Below are positions 25,861 to 34,515 of a stretch of 47,964 bases of DNA, one piece after another. A program made the translations under genes and the position numbers. Numbering within the stretch: position 1 is the first letter of the stretch; the number at the start of each line of letters is the position of its first letter. This DNA comes from Halococcus salsus (lineage in GTDB: Archaea > Halobacteriota > Halobacteria > Halobacteriales > Halococcaceae): positions 1-47,964 of the forward strand of contig NZ_JAAAJC010000011.1 in the NCBI RefSeq assembly GCF_009900715.1, written 5' to 3'. The notes under the pieces were generated by a model, which made no database searches, was not told the origin of the DNA, and saw only the letters and a program-made list of their open reading frames with translations.

Positions 25861-26811
25861 ATGAGTTTCCTACGATGTTACACCGTGCTCCGGCGCATCG
25901 AACTTGAGGTCCTCTCTACCATTGAGTCCGGCGACACGGTCTCCGAACTCGCAACGAAGCTCGATCACAGTGAGAGCTACCTCTCCCGTGCAATCGCTGA
26001 TCTTGTCGAGAAGAGGCTCGTCTACACGGAACGTGACGGCCGCCAAAAGCGGGTCGTTCCCTCTGATAGTCGAGCCGTCGAGGTCTATCAGAACCTCGTC
26101 CGCCAGCACTCCCACATCGACTTCCCGGAGCTGTTGACCGGCAAGACACTCGAAATGCTGTATTATTTCGATCAGCCGCGAACCGTTTCCGAGATCGCCG
26201 ACCGGAGCGACAACTACCGCAACACGGTTAACCGAGTCCTCAAACAACTTCGCGACCGTGGTCTCGTCGGTACGGACGACGGCCGCTACAACTTCAATGG
26301 CGACTTCGACCACCTACACGAGTTCGCACGCGAGCTGGCCCACCATCTCCACCGACAACGCCTCAAAACGGTCGCCTCGAACGGGACGATTCTCTGGGAA
26401 GATTTCGATGAATTTCTCGCCCAGACAGACACAAAGGTTGAAACAGAGCACTTCTATGAAACCGGCCTCGCTCGGTTCGCGGCATTCGACCTCCAGTTTC
26501 TGCTGACCCGCCATCGCTACTACCTCTACTCCGAGGATATAGAGGCAGTCTCACCGGCGGAGCTCTGTTGTCACACGTTGCTGATCGACGACGACACCCG
26601 CTACCGCTCGTACTGTCTACTCTTGCTCAGTTCCGTCGATGTCAACGAGAGCGAGTTTCGAGAACGAGCAACGAAGTACGGCCTCGAAGACGAAATCGAC
26701 AGCCTGATCCGATATCTCGAGACACAAGGAGCACTCAGCGACGAGCGCCTCCCCGAGTGGGACGAGTTCCAAGAGTTGGCGGCTGACTACGAGGTGTCAC
26801 TACCACGATGA
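25861..26811 (+). CDS. two-HTH transcriptional regulator, partner of a nucleotidyltransferase
   Basis: A 316-residue protein with two winged-helix motifs: residues 15-60 (SGDTVSELATKLDHSESYLSRAIADLVEK) and 83-120 (TVSEIADRSDNYRNTVNRVLKQLRD). The C-terminal 170 residues are alpha/beta and unassigned. Its stop overlaps the ATG of the nucleotidyltransferase gene by 4 nt. This layout matches AbiE-like toxin-antitoxin pairs in which an HTH antitoxin precedes an NTase toxin. The true start may be GTG 25885, in which case the protein begins just before LRRIELEVLS, since a TATA-like box abuts the upstream ATG. Confidence 0.75.
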   Translation: MSFLRCYTVLRRIELEVLSTIESGDTVSELATKLDHSESYLSRAIADLVEKRLVYTERDGRQKRVVPSDSRAVEVYQNLVRQHSHIDFPELLTGKTLEMLYYFDQPRTVSEIADRSDNYRNTVNRVLKQLRDRGLVGTDDGRYNFNGDFDHLHEFARELAHHLHRQRLKTVASNGTILWEDFDEFLAQTDTKVETEHFYETGLARFAAFDLQFLLTRHRYYLYSEDIEAVSPAELCCHTLLIDDDTRYRSYCLLLLSSVDVNESEFRERATKYGLEDEIDSLIRYLETQGALSDERLPEWDEFQELAADYEVSLPR

Positions 26812-27611
26812 GGCCCACATTCGGGCGAGAATATATCGAAAACGAGTTCCAGCGAATCGCGGATGAGCTGTCTGAGCCGCTCACGGTCTACCTGATCGGT
26901 GGTGGCGCAATGGCGTTGCGTGATCTCAAGGAAGCGACGAAGGATATCGACTTAGTCGTCACAGATGGCGACGCGTACGGCCAGCTGTGGGCTGTCCTGA
27001 TGGATCGTGGGTATGCGGAGGTACAATCGCTGGATGCCGATTATCGGGCGCTGGGTGCGACGAGCTGCGTCGAGAACGAGGATGGCTGCCGTCTCGACAT
27101 CTTCAATCAGCAGGTCGCGAACAAACTCGTGTTGACCAAGGGAATGCGCAACCGAAGTGAGCCGTTCCTCGCGACCGACCGATTGACCGTTCGGCTGGTC
27201 AGTAATATGGATATCTTCCTATTCAAACTGATTGCGGGCCGTGACGACGACATCGAGGACATGAACATGCTCGTGCAGGCTGGCCTCGACTATGACGTCG
27301 TCCAAGATGAACTCGAAGTCCAGATCAACCGGCTCGGCGACGACCAGTTCGCAACCTTCGCGAACGAAGCCCTGGTCGATCTCGATGAGCGGTACGGGGT
27401 GACCACGCCGATCGAGGACCCCATCCGGGAGCTAACAGACCAATATTACCGCGGACTCGAAGTTCTCCAAGCACTCGACGAACCGATGACTATCCACGAA
27501 CTGGCCACTGATCTTGGATTAGACATCGATGTGGTCCAAGACAGGGTCGCGTATCTTGCCGAATTCGACCGGATATACCAAGATGGTGAAACAGTCAGTC
27601 CGATGGATTAG
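26808..27611 (+). CDS. DUF6036-like nucleotidyltransferase, putative toxin of a TA pair
   Basis: A 267-residue protein of the polymerase-beta-like nucleotidyltransferase fold. The core motif is LIGGGAMALRDLKEATKDIDLVV (residues about 28-50), the hG[G/S]...DhD pattern with D45 and D47 as metal ligands, and a third acidic residue likely at CRLDIF near 86. The C terminus ends in a small HTH-like segment (IHELATDLGLDIDVVQDRV). Families of this type (AbiEii, MenA) modify tRNA or other targets and act as toxins. Start codon overlap with the HTH gene shows tight coupling. Toxicity is inferred from the layout. Confidence 0.8.
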   Translation: MRPTFGREYIENEFQRIADELSEPLTVYLIGGGAMALRDLKEATKDIDLVVTDGDAYGQLWAVLMDRGYAEVQSLDADYRALGATSCVENEDGCRLDIFNQQVANKLVLTKGMRNRSEPFLATDRLTVRLVSNMDIFLFKLIAGRDDDIEDMNMLVQAGLDYDVVQDELEVQINRLGDDQFATFANEALVDLDERYGVTTPIEDPIRELTDQYYRGLEVLQALDEPMTIHELATDLGLDIDVVQDRVAYLAEFDRIYQDGETVSPMD

Positions 27612-28112
27612 TCTGATCTCTAATCCTACTTAGAGGGAAGGCGGTTATCGGTCTGGGAACTCGTCCCCAGTTGGTTTCGTTATCCACCCGGCACATATGC
27701 TCGCTGCTACAATCGTTACTCGTGCTTAGCTCTCCAATCTTGAGTACACTTTCCCAAATCTCGACTCTCGCTCTCATCGGATTTCTCGACTGGTCTAAAG
27801 AATATGGCGTCGAGACGGTTCAACAGCTCTCGAAGCGAGCCCTATGAGAGTCGTGGCTCATCTTTCGGTTTTCCTCCTCAAGACGGAGCTTGTTCTGCTG
27901 GTCGCTGATTCTTTTAAGTACTTCTGGCGATAAGGTGAAGATACGGGAGAGGATCGGCGAGTTCTGCGCGGGATAGAATTCTGCAGAGACGCATCCTTCA
28001 ACTCTCAGTATCCAATACGGTCTAAGCCATTACCAGCAGCGGGATCCGGGACCGAAATCACTAACGAGCGCGTCGCCCTCCTCCCGAAGTCTTCCTCTAG
28101 GGAGTGTTTGAG
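27612..28112. other. intergenic region with a possible minus-strand gene remnant
   Basis: No complete gene. On the minus strand, from about 28040 to 27828, a start-less frame of about 70 codons reads SPILSRIFTLSPEVLKR followed by a charged helical tail (QQNKLRLEEENRKM) and a stop. It looks protein-like and may be the C-terminal relic of a lost gene. The rest shows nothing I can support. Confidence 0.3.
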
Positions 28113-28268
28113 GAAAATGGGCCGGCCGGTTTGACCCCCGGCCCATGGTTCGCGTATACTCCTACGCACGGTGTCCCTGTGTTGGCCGCACGTAGTACAG
28201 GCAACACGCCTGCATATCTCAATACAGGTTAGGACTCCTTAGTTCTTGTTACCAAATAACACATCACA
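28113..28268 (+). ncRNA. structured RNA candidate, left copy of inverted repeat IR-B
   Basis: It matches the reverse complement of 45362-45518 at roughly 85-90% by eye. On the plus strand four hairpins are visible: 28117-28125 with 28138-28146 (9 bp), 28152-28156 with 28163-28167 (loop TACTCC), 28168-28171 with 28177-28180 (extendable by a base shared with the previous stem), and CAGGC/GCCTG at 28198-28202 with 28208-28212. Every stem difference from the other copy keeps pairing by G-U wobble on this strand only, which indicates that this strand is transcribed. No known RNA family recognised. Confidence 0.55.
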
Positions 28269-28757
28269 TCCAGCGCTTGGTCCCGTGGAGAGAGGCGTGT
28301 TTTACACTGGCATTTCCCCTGTTATCCTGCTCCCTCCTTCCGTATGATCTGATTCTCTACGTGTGCATAGTGACGATCTACAATTCGTCAGGCCGAGGTG
28401 TAAACCATAATTCTTGGATACATTGAATGTGGAAAAGTTCTGGAGAAGCCCATGTCAGCGATCTCAATGCACCCCTGCCATGAGTAAATTCAGGGAACTA
28501 TTAGCTACTGTCAGAGAGTGCCGGAATAGTCATGCACATAAGTGGGTGCTCTCTTCGCAGTGAAAGGCCGTGATGAGGGTGGCCCAACCCCATTGTCTCA
28601 TGACAGGTCACCGGATGGGAAATGCCTACCACAATTCCATGACTGGCCTACCATCCGGCCGATTGTTCAGTGTATCTCGTATGTAATAATTGTTTTGTCT
28701 ATTAAGAACAGAGCATGAATGGGAATACTGACGAACAGTGCGGCAACCGAATCCCGT
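28269..28757. other. intergenic region, nothing recognised
   Basis: An AT/GC-mixed stretch of 489 nt between the structured repeat and the Lrp gene. I see no coding frame, no IS end and no clear repeat in it. Confidence 0.5.
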
Positions 28758-29228
28758 CTACTCGCTTGATGAGGTGTCTGTGTCGATCTCGAACTGGTCG
28801 TGTTCGCTCACCTTGTTCAACACGACACTGGTGTTGGACTCGTTGATTCCGGAGTCGTTCAGGAGGCTCTTGATCTGGCCGTTCATATCGTCGGTGTCTC
28901 TGAACTTCCCGATCGCGATGATATCGAACCCGCCGGTCACCTCGTAAACCGAGAGTATCTGGTGATGTTCGCGGAGGCTGTCAGTCACATCCGAAAGCGC
29001 GGTTCCTTCTACCGTGAGTTGCATGATGGCTGTGACGTCGTATCCGAGTGCATCGTAGTCTACAGTGGGCGAATACCCACGAATCACACCCGTTTCTTCG
29101 AGCTCTTGAAGATGATTTGAGACGGTTGTCACCGAGACATCAAGCGTCTCGGCGAGGCTTCGCAAGCTTGTACGTCCGTTGCCCAGCAATTCGTTGATGA
29201 GGTCAGTGTCGAGGTTCTCGTACACCAT
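28758..29228 (-). CDS. Lrp/AsnC-family transcriptional regulator
   Basis: A 156-residue regulator. The ATG at 29228 is chosen because the upstream frame passes through the promoter box and lacks the family pattern. Residues 4-50 form the Lrp winged helix ([44 protein letters not shown]). Residues 68-140 form the RAM/AsnC ligand domain, with [16 protein letters not shown] as its signature. Lrp proteins assemble as octamers and sense amino acids. Haloarchaeal members often control amino-acid or nitrogen genes. No target is evident nearby. Confidence 0.88.
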   Translation of the reverse strand: MVYENLDTDLINELLGNGRTSLRSLAETLDVSVTTVSNHLQELEETGVIRGYSPTVDYDALGYDVTAIMQLTVEGTALSDVTDSLREHHQILSVYEVTGGFDIIAIGKFRDTDDMNGQIKSLLNDSGINESNTSVVLNKVSEHDQFEIDTDTSSSE

Positions 29229-29242
29229 TCCCAAGAGTCTGT

Positions 29243-29251
29243 CTATAAATA
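29243..29251 (-). promoter_or_regulatory. TATA box of the Lrp-family gene
   Basis: Minus-strand ATTTATAG lies about 20 nt before the ATG at 29228, so the message would be leaderless or nearly so. This box also argues against the longer ORF that runs upstream to 29381. Confidence 0.5.
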
Positions 29252-29486
29252 AAGAATATCTTTCGAAAACAATGGAGAGAGGCATGAGGGCGGACAGCCG
29301 ATCTGTCCTTAGCCGGTTGGTATGCTTGACCGGGGAACTCACGAAATTCGCTGTCTCCGTCTTTCCCAGAGGACCACGCACTGGGCGAACTCAACCGGCT
29401 ACATCCAATGTATATGCCATAGTACAGACCTTTTTCATTCCCAGTTACAGCGTTCGACAATAACTACCGAACACGAGTCTCCTCAA

Positions 29487-29671
29487 ACAGTGTCTAGTCG
29501 AAAATCTCCTCGAACGACGTTCGTCCATTGAGCGCTTGATTCGGTCGGTCGTGGTTGTAGTGATGCTTGAACCACCGCAGCCAGCACCACGCGCTGGGTG
29601 AACTCCCCCGCCAGAACGAGCCAAAGCGGTCGATTCGCATTGTTACGGTTTGAAATCACTTTTCGAAATTC
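29487..29671 (-). pseudogene. IS6-type transposase remnant (C-terminal end and one terminal repeat)
   Basis: It starts with the IS terminal sequence CAGTGTCTAG and encodes, on the minus strand, MRIDRFGSFWRGSSPSAW ... NHDRPNQALNGR, the C terminus of the same transposase that is complete at 41265-41945. Only about the last 50 codons remain. An IS5-type element begins about 28 nt to its right. Confidence 0.85.
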
Positions 29672-29699
29672 TAGATGTGGCGCATCAGATTAGAAAAAA

Positions 29700-30630
29700 C
29701 TGCTCTGTTGAATCGAGGGACGGCAGCAGGATAGACCGTCACATCGGTAAGGATGAAGCCGAGGAAGACCGATATGGTGGAAGTGGATCTCCTCGACTTC
29801 ATGAGAACGTGTAAACGTCTGATCAAACAAGCGTTGGGGACGAGCGCGAGCGAGTCCACCAACGGACTCGCCCGCTGGAAACACGTTCTCATTCACTGTT
29901 ATCGGCTCGAAGACGACCATAGCTACCGCGAAACAGAAAATCGTCTCCAATGTTTCAGCGAACTGCGCGAAATCCTCGAACTCGATCTCAACGATGTTCC
30001 GGACTACTCCACGATCTACAAGTCGTTTGACCGCCTCGAAATGCGGGTTTGGCGGGCGTTGCTCCGCGTTTCTGCGGAGCAACTCCCGCAGTCCGGTCAC
30101 GTCGCCCTCGACAGCACCTTCTTCGAGTGCGGGCACGCTTCGTCGTACTACCTCAAGCGGTCGGATCGAGACGTAAAGACGCTGAAAGTCACCACAATCA
30201 CCGATACGGAGTCGCTTGCTGTGCTGGATCTGCAGTGCTCGGTCGAGTGGAAGCACGATACGAAACTCGGGCCGCAGGTCGTTCGGCGAAACGCCGACGA
30301 CCTGCTGTCAGTCGCCGCTGACAAGGGATTTCACGACTGGATGAGCAAGTTCGAGTTCTATACGCTTGACGTCGATCCACTCGTCCTCGAACGCGGATCA
30401 TCGACAGAGACGGTTGGCCACAACACGCTAATCCGGGACGCTGGGTACTCTCAGCGGTGGATGTCCGAGACGTCGTATTCGACGACGAAGCGCTCGCTCG
30501 GCTCCGCCGTGCGAGCGCAGTTCTGGTATCGTGAATTCCGTGAAATCGTCCTGATGTTCTCTATCTCGAACATCGAACAGCTTTGTGAACCACTGTGATC
30601 ACCGCGCCGTCCCCGGGTTCAACACGGCAG
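29700..30630 (+). mobile_element. IS5-type insertion sequence (copy 1)
   Basis: Imperfect terminal inverted repeats of about 25 bp lie at 29700-29724 (CTGCTCTGTTGAATCGAGGG...) and 30606-30630 (complement CTGCCGTGTTGAACCCGGGG...). Between them is one transposase gene with little spare sequence. No target duplication could be confirmed. The element sits immediately upstream of the small gene at 30645. Confidence 0.75.
29753..30598 (+). CDS. IS5-family transposase
   Basis: A 281-residue DDE transposase. Visible catalytic blocks are ALDSTFFE (first Asp near 120), LSVAADKGF (second Asp near 188), and SETSYSTTKRSLGSAVRAQFWYREFREI near 240-265, which carries the third acidic residue and the Y-(2)-R-(3)-E-(6)-K-like signature of the IS5 group. 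Length is normal and the frame is intact, so it may be active. It differs clearly from the copy at 44236 and from the remnant at 38723. Confidence 0.88.
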   Translation: MKPRKTDMVEVDLLDFMRTCKRLIKQALGTSASESTNGLARWKHVLIHCYRLEDDHSYRETENRLQCFSELREILELDLNDVPDYSTIYKSFDRLEMRVWRALLRVSAEQLPQSGHVALDSTFFECGHASSYYLKRSDRDVKTLKVTTITDTESLAVLDLQCSVEWKHDTKLGPQVVRRNADDLLSVAADKGFHDWMSKFEFYTLDVDPLVLERGSSTETVGHNTLIRDAGYSQRWMSETSYSTTKRSLGSAVRAQFWYREFREIVLMFSISNIEQLCEPL

Positions 30631-30644
30631 TTGAAACAACGCGT

Positions 30645-30875
30645 ATGGATGAAGGGCGACGGATACCGCCGTTCGCCGAAGACACGCTCGCGGTGGTGAC
30701 CGACGCGGCCGGCGGGACCGGCGAAGCCCTCCCGCGAGACGAGGCTCTCGACGTGATCACCGATGTCGAGCGGTTCAACAAAGCCGACGCCGAAGACGCA
30801 CTCGCCCAGCTCGAAAGCCGCGGGTACATCTACTTGGTTGACGGAGAGGTCCGTATTACGCCGACTGACGAGTGA
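30645..30875 (+). CDS. 76-residue winged-helix-like protein
   Basis: An acidic 76-residue protein with a compact helix-helix-strand pattern (RDEALDVITDVERFNKADAEDALAQLESRGYIYLVDGEVRI) resembling a winged helix, including the wing at GYIYLVDGEVRITP. It could bind nucleic acid or protein. The ATG lies 15 nt from the IS5 right end, so the IS may have removed or replaced its native promoter. Confidence 0.65.
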   Translation: MDEGRRIPPFAEDTLAVVTDAAGGTGEALPRDEALDVITDVERFNKADAEDALAQLESRGYIYLVDGEVRITPTDE

Positions 30876-31044
30876 GCGGCACTTCGCTGGGATACAGCCA
30901 GCAAGATCGTCTCAGAAGGGAGAGGCGGGAATTTTCACTTTCAGTCCGCTTGGACAGCATCTATCATCGTCCGATGGATAGCCGAATAGAGGGACGGAAC
31001 GGGTCCGGACCTCGAAAAGCGTGTCACACGCTCCTTTCCCTTTC

Positions 31045-31194
31045 ATGATACAGACAGTCAGACGAATACTCTCGCGCAGGACAGAGGAGTCGATCGTTGA
31101 GTGCCGTGATTGCGGTGCGACCGTCGAGCCAGAGGCTGGTTTCTGTCCACGATGCGGGTCAACCGAGATCGCCTCCTACGAGATCACTTCATGA
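31045..31194 (+). CDS. 49-residue zinc-ribbon protein
   Basis: The ORF MIQTVRRILSRRTEES followed by CRDCG and CPRCG gives a classic two-knuckle zinc ribbon (C20/C23 and C34/C37) after a basic N-terminal helix. Haloarchaeal genomes carry many such proteins. Function is unknown. It was missed by length-limited ORF calling. Confidence 0.7.
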   Translation: MIQTVRRILSRRTEESIVECRDCGATVEPEAGFCPRCGSTEIASYEITS

Positions 31195-31358
31195 ACTGGA
31201 AGGGGGGGTGGGAAGTGGAGCTGCTAATCTCGTCTCGTCCCGTGCCCGTCCACAGCGACGTGGAGTATGGACTGAATCGCGCTCCGGAGCCGTGATTTTC
31301 TCCGGAAATACGGTGTGTCGCCAACGGCTATTTAGACATCGACTCTCTGAATTCGAGC

Positions 31359-32375
31359 ATGGCAATCCCGTTCGGCGCGACGTGGGGCACGCTGATCGAG
31401 CGGTGTGAGGAACTGCCCGACGAAGCGACGCTCATCACGCCGCTGGCTTCGAAACGGTTCCGGATCACCGACGTACAGGACCAGCGAATCATCATCGAAG
31501 ACGTCGACTCGGGTGACTCACAGCCCCTGCAACGCGAGCAGTTCGAAGCGCTCGCCGAGCACACTCGTGAGGCAAGCGAGGGCTACGAGCTCGAACGCTT
31601 GCCGCCGAAAGCCGAGCCGTACGCGGCAGTGCTTGCACTCCACCCGCGCTACGTACTCGATGAACGCGAGAACACACTGACCGAACTTAACGAGGCCGAC
31701 GAGAGCGCAGTGCTAGACGATGCCCCGCACTTGTCGATGAGCGCGGGCGCGAACGACGAGCAGGACAGCGAGCGCGAAGAGCCGGACATCGACGTCTATT
31801 CGGATATGCTGCTGTTGATCGACGCACTGGAACGCGAGGAGATGAGTGCCCTCAGCGACGTCGAAACGCCCGTGCTGGTCAACCTTTACACCTTGTTATC
31901 GGACGTCCAGCGCAACGCCAACGACCTCCGTAAGGACGTGACTGAGGTCCTCTTAGAGCGTGTCGGACACGACCGGCCAGTACACGGTCAGTACGGGTCG
32001 GTTCAGCGAACGACCCGGCGGAACCGCTCGCTGAAAGACGACGAGGAAGTGCTCGACGCGTTCGCAGAGACTGGCATTGACCGCGAGCAACTCGTCGGCG
32101 TTGACCGCTCGAACGTCGAAGAGGCACTGGATGTGGTTTCAGTCCCCGAATCGGCCGTTTACGACGTGAGCGAAAGCGAGTACGTGCGCAAGGCCGAGGT
32201 GGACGACGAGCGTAAAGAGACGCGCTTGCAGGGGTTGAAAGACCGGCTGGCGGTGAGTGACGACCCCGAGGCAGATGTCCTGCGCCAGGAAGTCGAACGG
32301 CTGGAACAAGAGATTGAGGAGCTGACTGAATTCTCGCCAGCGAGTTCGTTCGAGACACAGCTAGAGCAAGGCTGA
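31359..32375 (+). CDS. 338-residue acidic hypothetical protein with C-terminal coiled coil
   Basis: Not recognised. Residues 1-75 are beta-rich (GATWGTLIERCEELPDEATLITPL and ITDVQDQRIIIEDVDSG). A disordered acidic stretch follows near 125-145, then a helical domain at about 150-200 (SDMLLLIDALEREEMSALSDVE), and a heptad-like coiled coil at the end (LRQEVERLEQEIEELTEF). The N-terminal part might bind DNA or a protein partner. Codon use is typical of the host, and the start is supported by the first long acidic frame. Confidence 0.7.
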   Translation: MAIPFGATWGTLIERCEELPDEATLITPLASKRFRITDVQDQRIIIEDVDSGDSQPLQREQFEALAEHTREASEGYELERLPPKAEPYAAVLALHPRYVLDERENTLTELNEADESAVLDDAPHLSMSAGANDEQDSEREEPDIDVYSDMLLLIDALEREEMSALSDVETPVLVNLYTLLSDVQRNANDLRKDVTEVLLERVGHDRPVHGQYGSVQRTTRRNRSLKDDEEVLDAFAETGIDREQLVGVDRSNVEEALDVVSVPESAVYDVSESEYVRKAEVDDERKETRLQGLKDRLAVSDDPEADVLRQEVERLEQEIEELTEFSPASSFETQLEQG

Positions 32376-32587
32376 GACGAGAGCACGGAGGTTTGCTGCC
32401 CGACAGTTGGTACAGCTTTCGTGAGTGCTGATTTGCCTCGGCAATCGGGTCATGCCATTTTGTAGACTGACAATTAGAAAAAAACTGCGTATGCATGTGC
32501 ATGGGTTTCTCTATCATATTCATTCATGTTGTATGATAATAATATAATGCAAAAGGTGGATATGGCTTCAATAACTACTGTTACTCT

Positions 32588-33421
32588 ATGACAATTCGTT
32601 CGGCCCAAGTGGGAACATCGGTGGGTGAGAATCTTCGGACGATCCTTGCCGAGGAGAGTGGAGTGGTGAGTGCAGTTGGTTTCGACGAGGACACAACACG
32701 CGCACTTATCGAGATACTCGCCAACAGCGAGCAACCACCGAACGTACGCTTGCTCGTCAGAGAAGACATGTTGAAATGGCTGCGGGATGATTTCGTGCTG
32801 GCGAGCACAGCGGCGGAATTGCTCGCAGCGGAGATGCTGGAACTGCGCGCCGCTGCTGGGCGGCTGGATGGCGAGTTGGTGGTGACAGAGGAGACGGTCG
32901 TCTCACTGCTCACACCGGATGACGAACAGAGTGCAGCACTCGTGACCGACGACGAGGAGTTCGTCGCGGCGGCTCGCGAGCACTGGAGTGATCGCTGGGA
33001 AGATGGCGAGCAGTTCGACCTGCGAACGCCGGCGTACTCGCGAGTGGTGGACTCACTCGGCGAGGAGTTCAACTCGGAGATGGAGTCGGACTTTCGGACG
33101 GCTCTGGAGTCGGTTGAGACTATGGACGGTGAGGACGAATTGGACGAAGTGGGGCTGAGTCTGCTGGTGGCAGCGAAACACGAACAGCTACTGTACGATA
33201 TTTCGCACTGGGGTGAGGATGTCGGTGTCGCGAGCAAAGCAACGTTCTCACGGACGAAGACTCAGTTCGAAGAACAGGGACTGCTGGAGACGGAGAAGGT
33301 GCCGATCGACGTGGGACGGCCGCGTTTGCGTCTGGTGTTGGGCGAGGAGCGGCTCCGCGAGGCGGACGTTGAGGAGTTGGCAAGCGTCGCTCGCGAGCTG
33401 CTCGCGGCGGCTCCGGCTTAA
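32588..33421 (+). CDS. TbsP-like (DUF5821-type) transcriptional regulator, paralog 1
   Basis: A 277-residue haloarchaeal protein. The N-terminal ~180 residues are alpha/beta (GVVSAVGFDEDTTRALIEILANS; LLVREDMLKWLRDDF; LVVTEETVVSLLT). The C-terminal 80 residues hold an HTH (DVGVASKATFSRTKTQFEEQGLLETEKVPIDVGRPRLRL). This is the layout of the TbsP family, which I recall as a regulator cooperating with TrmB in Haloferax metabolism; the name is from memory. Its paralog lies at 46384. An AT-rich region precedes the gene and probably holds the promoter (ATAATATAATG about 45 nt upstream). Confidence 0.7.
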   Translation: MTIRSAQVGTSVGENLRTILAEESGVVSAVGFDEDTTRALIEILANSEQPPNVRLLVREDMLKWLRDDFVLASTAAELLAAEMLELRAAAGRLDGELVVTEETVVSLLTPDDEQSAALVTDDEEFVAAAREHWSDRWEDGEQFDLRTPAYSRVVDSLGEEFNSEMESDFRTALESVETMDGEDELDEVGLSLLVAAKHEQLLYDISHWGEDVGVASKATFSRTKTQFEEQGLLETEKVPIDVGRPRLRLVLGEERLREADVEELASVARELLAAAPA

Positions 33422-33527
33422 TCAGAGGACGGACCGAGAAGGTATTCGGAGGGGTGAGGATGGTATATTGTGGTATGTATTTTACGGCCGTGAAGAACTT
33501 ATTGCTCCCTCGAAATTGTCACATTGT

Positions 33528-34358
33528 ATGTCAACGAGTCTTGCTCAGCGGCTCCGAAGTGCGGTTAGCAGACGAACGATGCTCAGAGTGACCGGTGGAG
33601 TAATTGGAACGTCACTGCTGAGCGGAACCGGTCTCGCAGAGCGGGGACGTGATCACCGCGGGCCACGTATTACTGCCCATCGTGGGTTCGCTGGAACGTT
33701 TCCACAGAACACCATCGCAGCCTTCGAAGGTGCCTCACAGCTCAAACCCGACCGCATCGAGATCGACATCATGCCCTGTGCCGATGGCGAGATAGTCGTC
33801 TTCCACGATGATCGTCTCGACAACCTCACCAACAAAGAAGGAGCGGTCTCACAGACATCTTCTGAAACTGTGCTCCAAGCAGAAATTCTCGAAAGCGGAG
33901 AGACGATTCCGACACTCACAGAAACACTCGATGCTGTCCGGCCGAGCATTACGATGAATATCGAGTTCAAGGGTTCGGGTAAACTCTCATGGGAAGAGGT
34001 CGCCCGTCGCACCTTCGAAACCACTGACCAGTTCCCGCACGATATCTTTGTCTCATCGTTCGAAACTGACGCCTTGGAAGCAGTCCGAACAGTGTCTCCC
34101 GAAGTACCCATCGGGAAGCTTTTTGGAGCTAACAATGAGCAGAACCTCAAGGTCGCTCGCCGACTCGATGCTGAAGCAGTCAATCCATCTCAGGGTACGC
34201 TCGACGAAGAATTGGTCGAGACAGCTCACGACGAAGGCCGGGATGTGAACGTCTATACGATTCAAAACTGGGAGCAAGCCGATCGGGTGGTCGACCTAAA
34301 CGTCGATGGGCTCATTGCGGATTACCCCAGTGTGCTTGAGTTCCCCATTGCACGGTAG
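33528..34358 (+). CDS. Tat-exported glycerophosphodiester phosphodiesterase
   Basis: A 276-residue enzyme of the GDPD/UgpQ family. The ATG at 33528 gives a twin-arginine leader (SRRTMLRVTGG) followed by a hydrophobic stretch, so it is exported folded. The catalytic start is ITAHRGFAGTFPQNTIAAF (His-Arg near 51, Asn-Thr near 61), then EIDI with two acidic ligands, and VVFHDDRLDNLTN with the second catalytic His. The ending GLIADYPS is typical of the barrel. It would release glycerol-3-phosphate and an alcohol from glycerophosphodiesters outside the cell, serving phosphate and carbon scavenging. All key residues are present. Confidence 0.92.
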   Translation: MSTSLAQRLRSAVSRRTMLRVTGGVIGTSLLSGTGLAERGRDHRGPRITAHRGFAGTFPQNTIAAFEGASQLKPDRIEIDIMPCADGEIVVFHDDRLDNLTNKEGAVSQTSSETVLQAEILESGETIPTLTETLDAVRPSITMNIEFKGSGKLSWEEVARRTFETTDQFPHDIFVSSFETDALEAVRTVSPEVPIGKLFGANNEQNLKVARRLDAEAVNPSQGTLDEELVETAHDEGRDVNVYTIQNWEQADRVVDLNVDGLIADYPSVLEFPIAR

Positions 34359-34515
34359 TCTTGAGGAACGCTCACGGCGATATAGTCGGCGCGCGACCCG
34401 GGTCTTGGATCGTGATTGAAGCGTGGGGATAATCGTGTCCTGGCTACACGCTATTCTTATAGCGATTACGCGAATCGATGTCGCGGGGTCCGTCAGTGAA
34501 GGGCAGAAATCGGAT

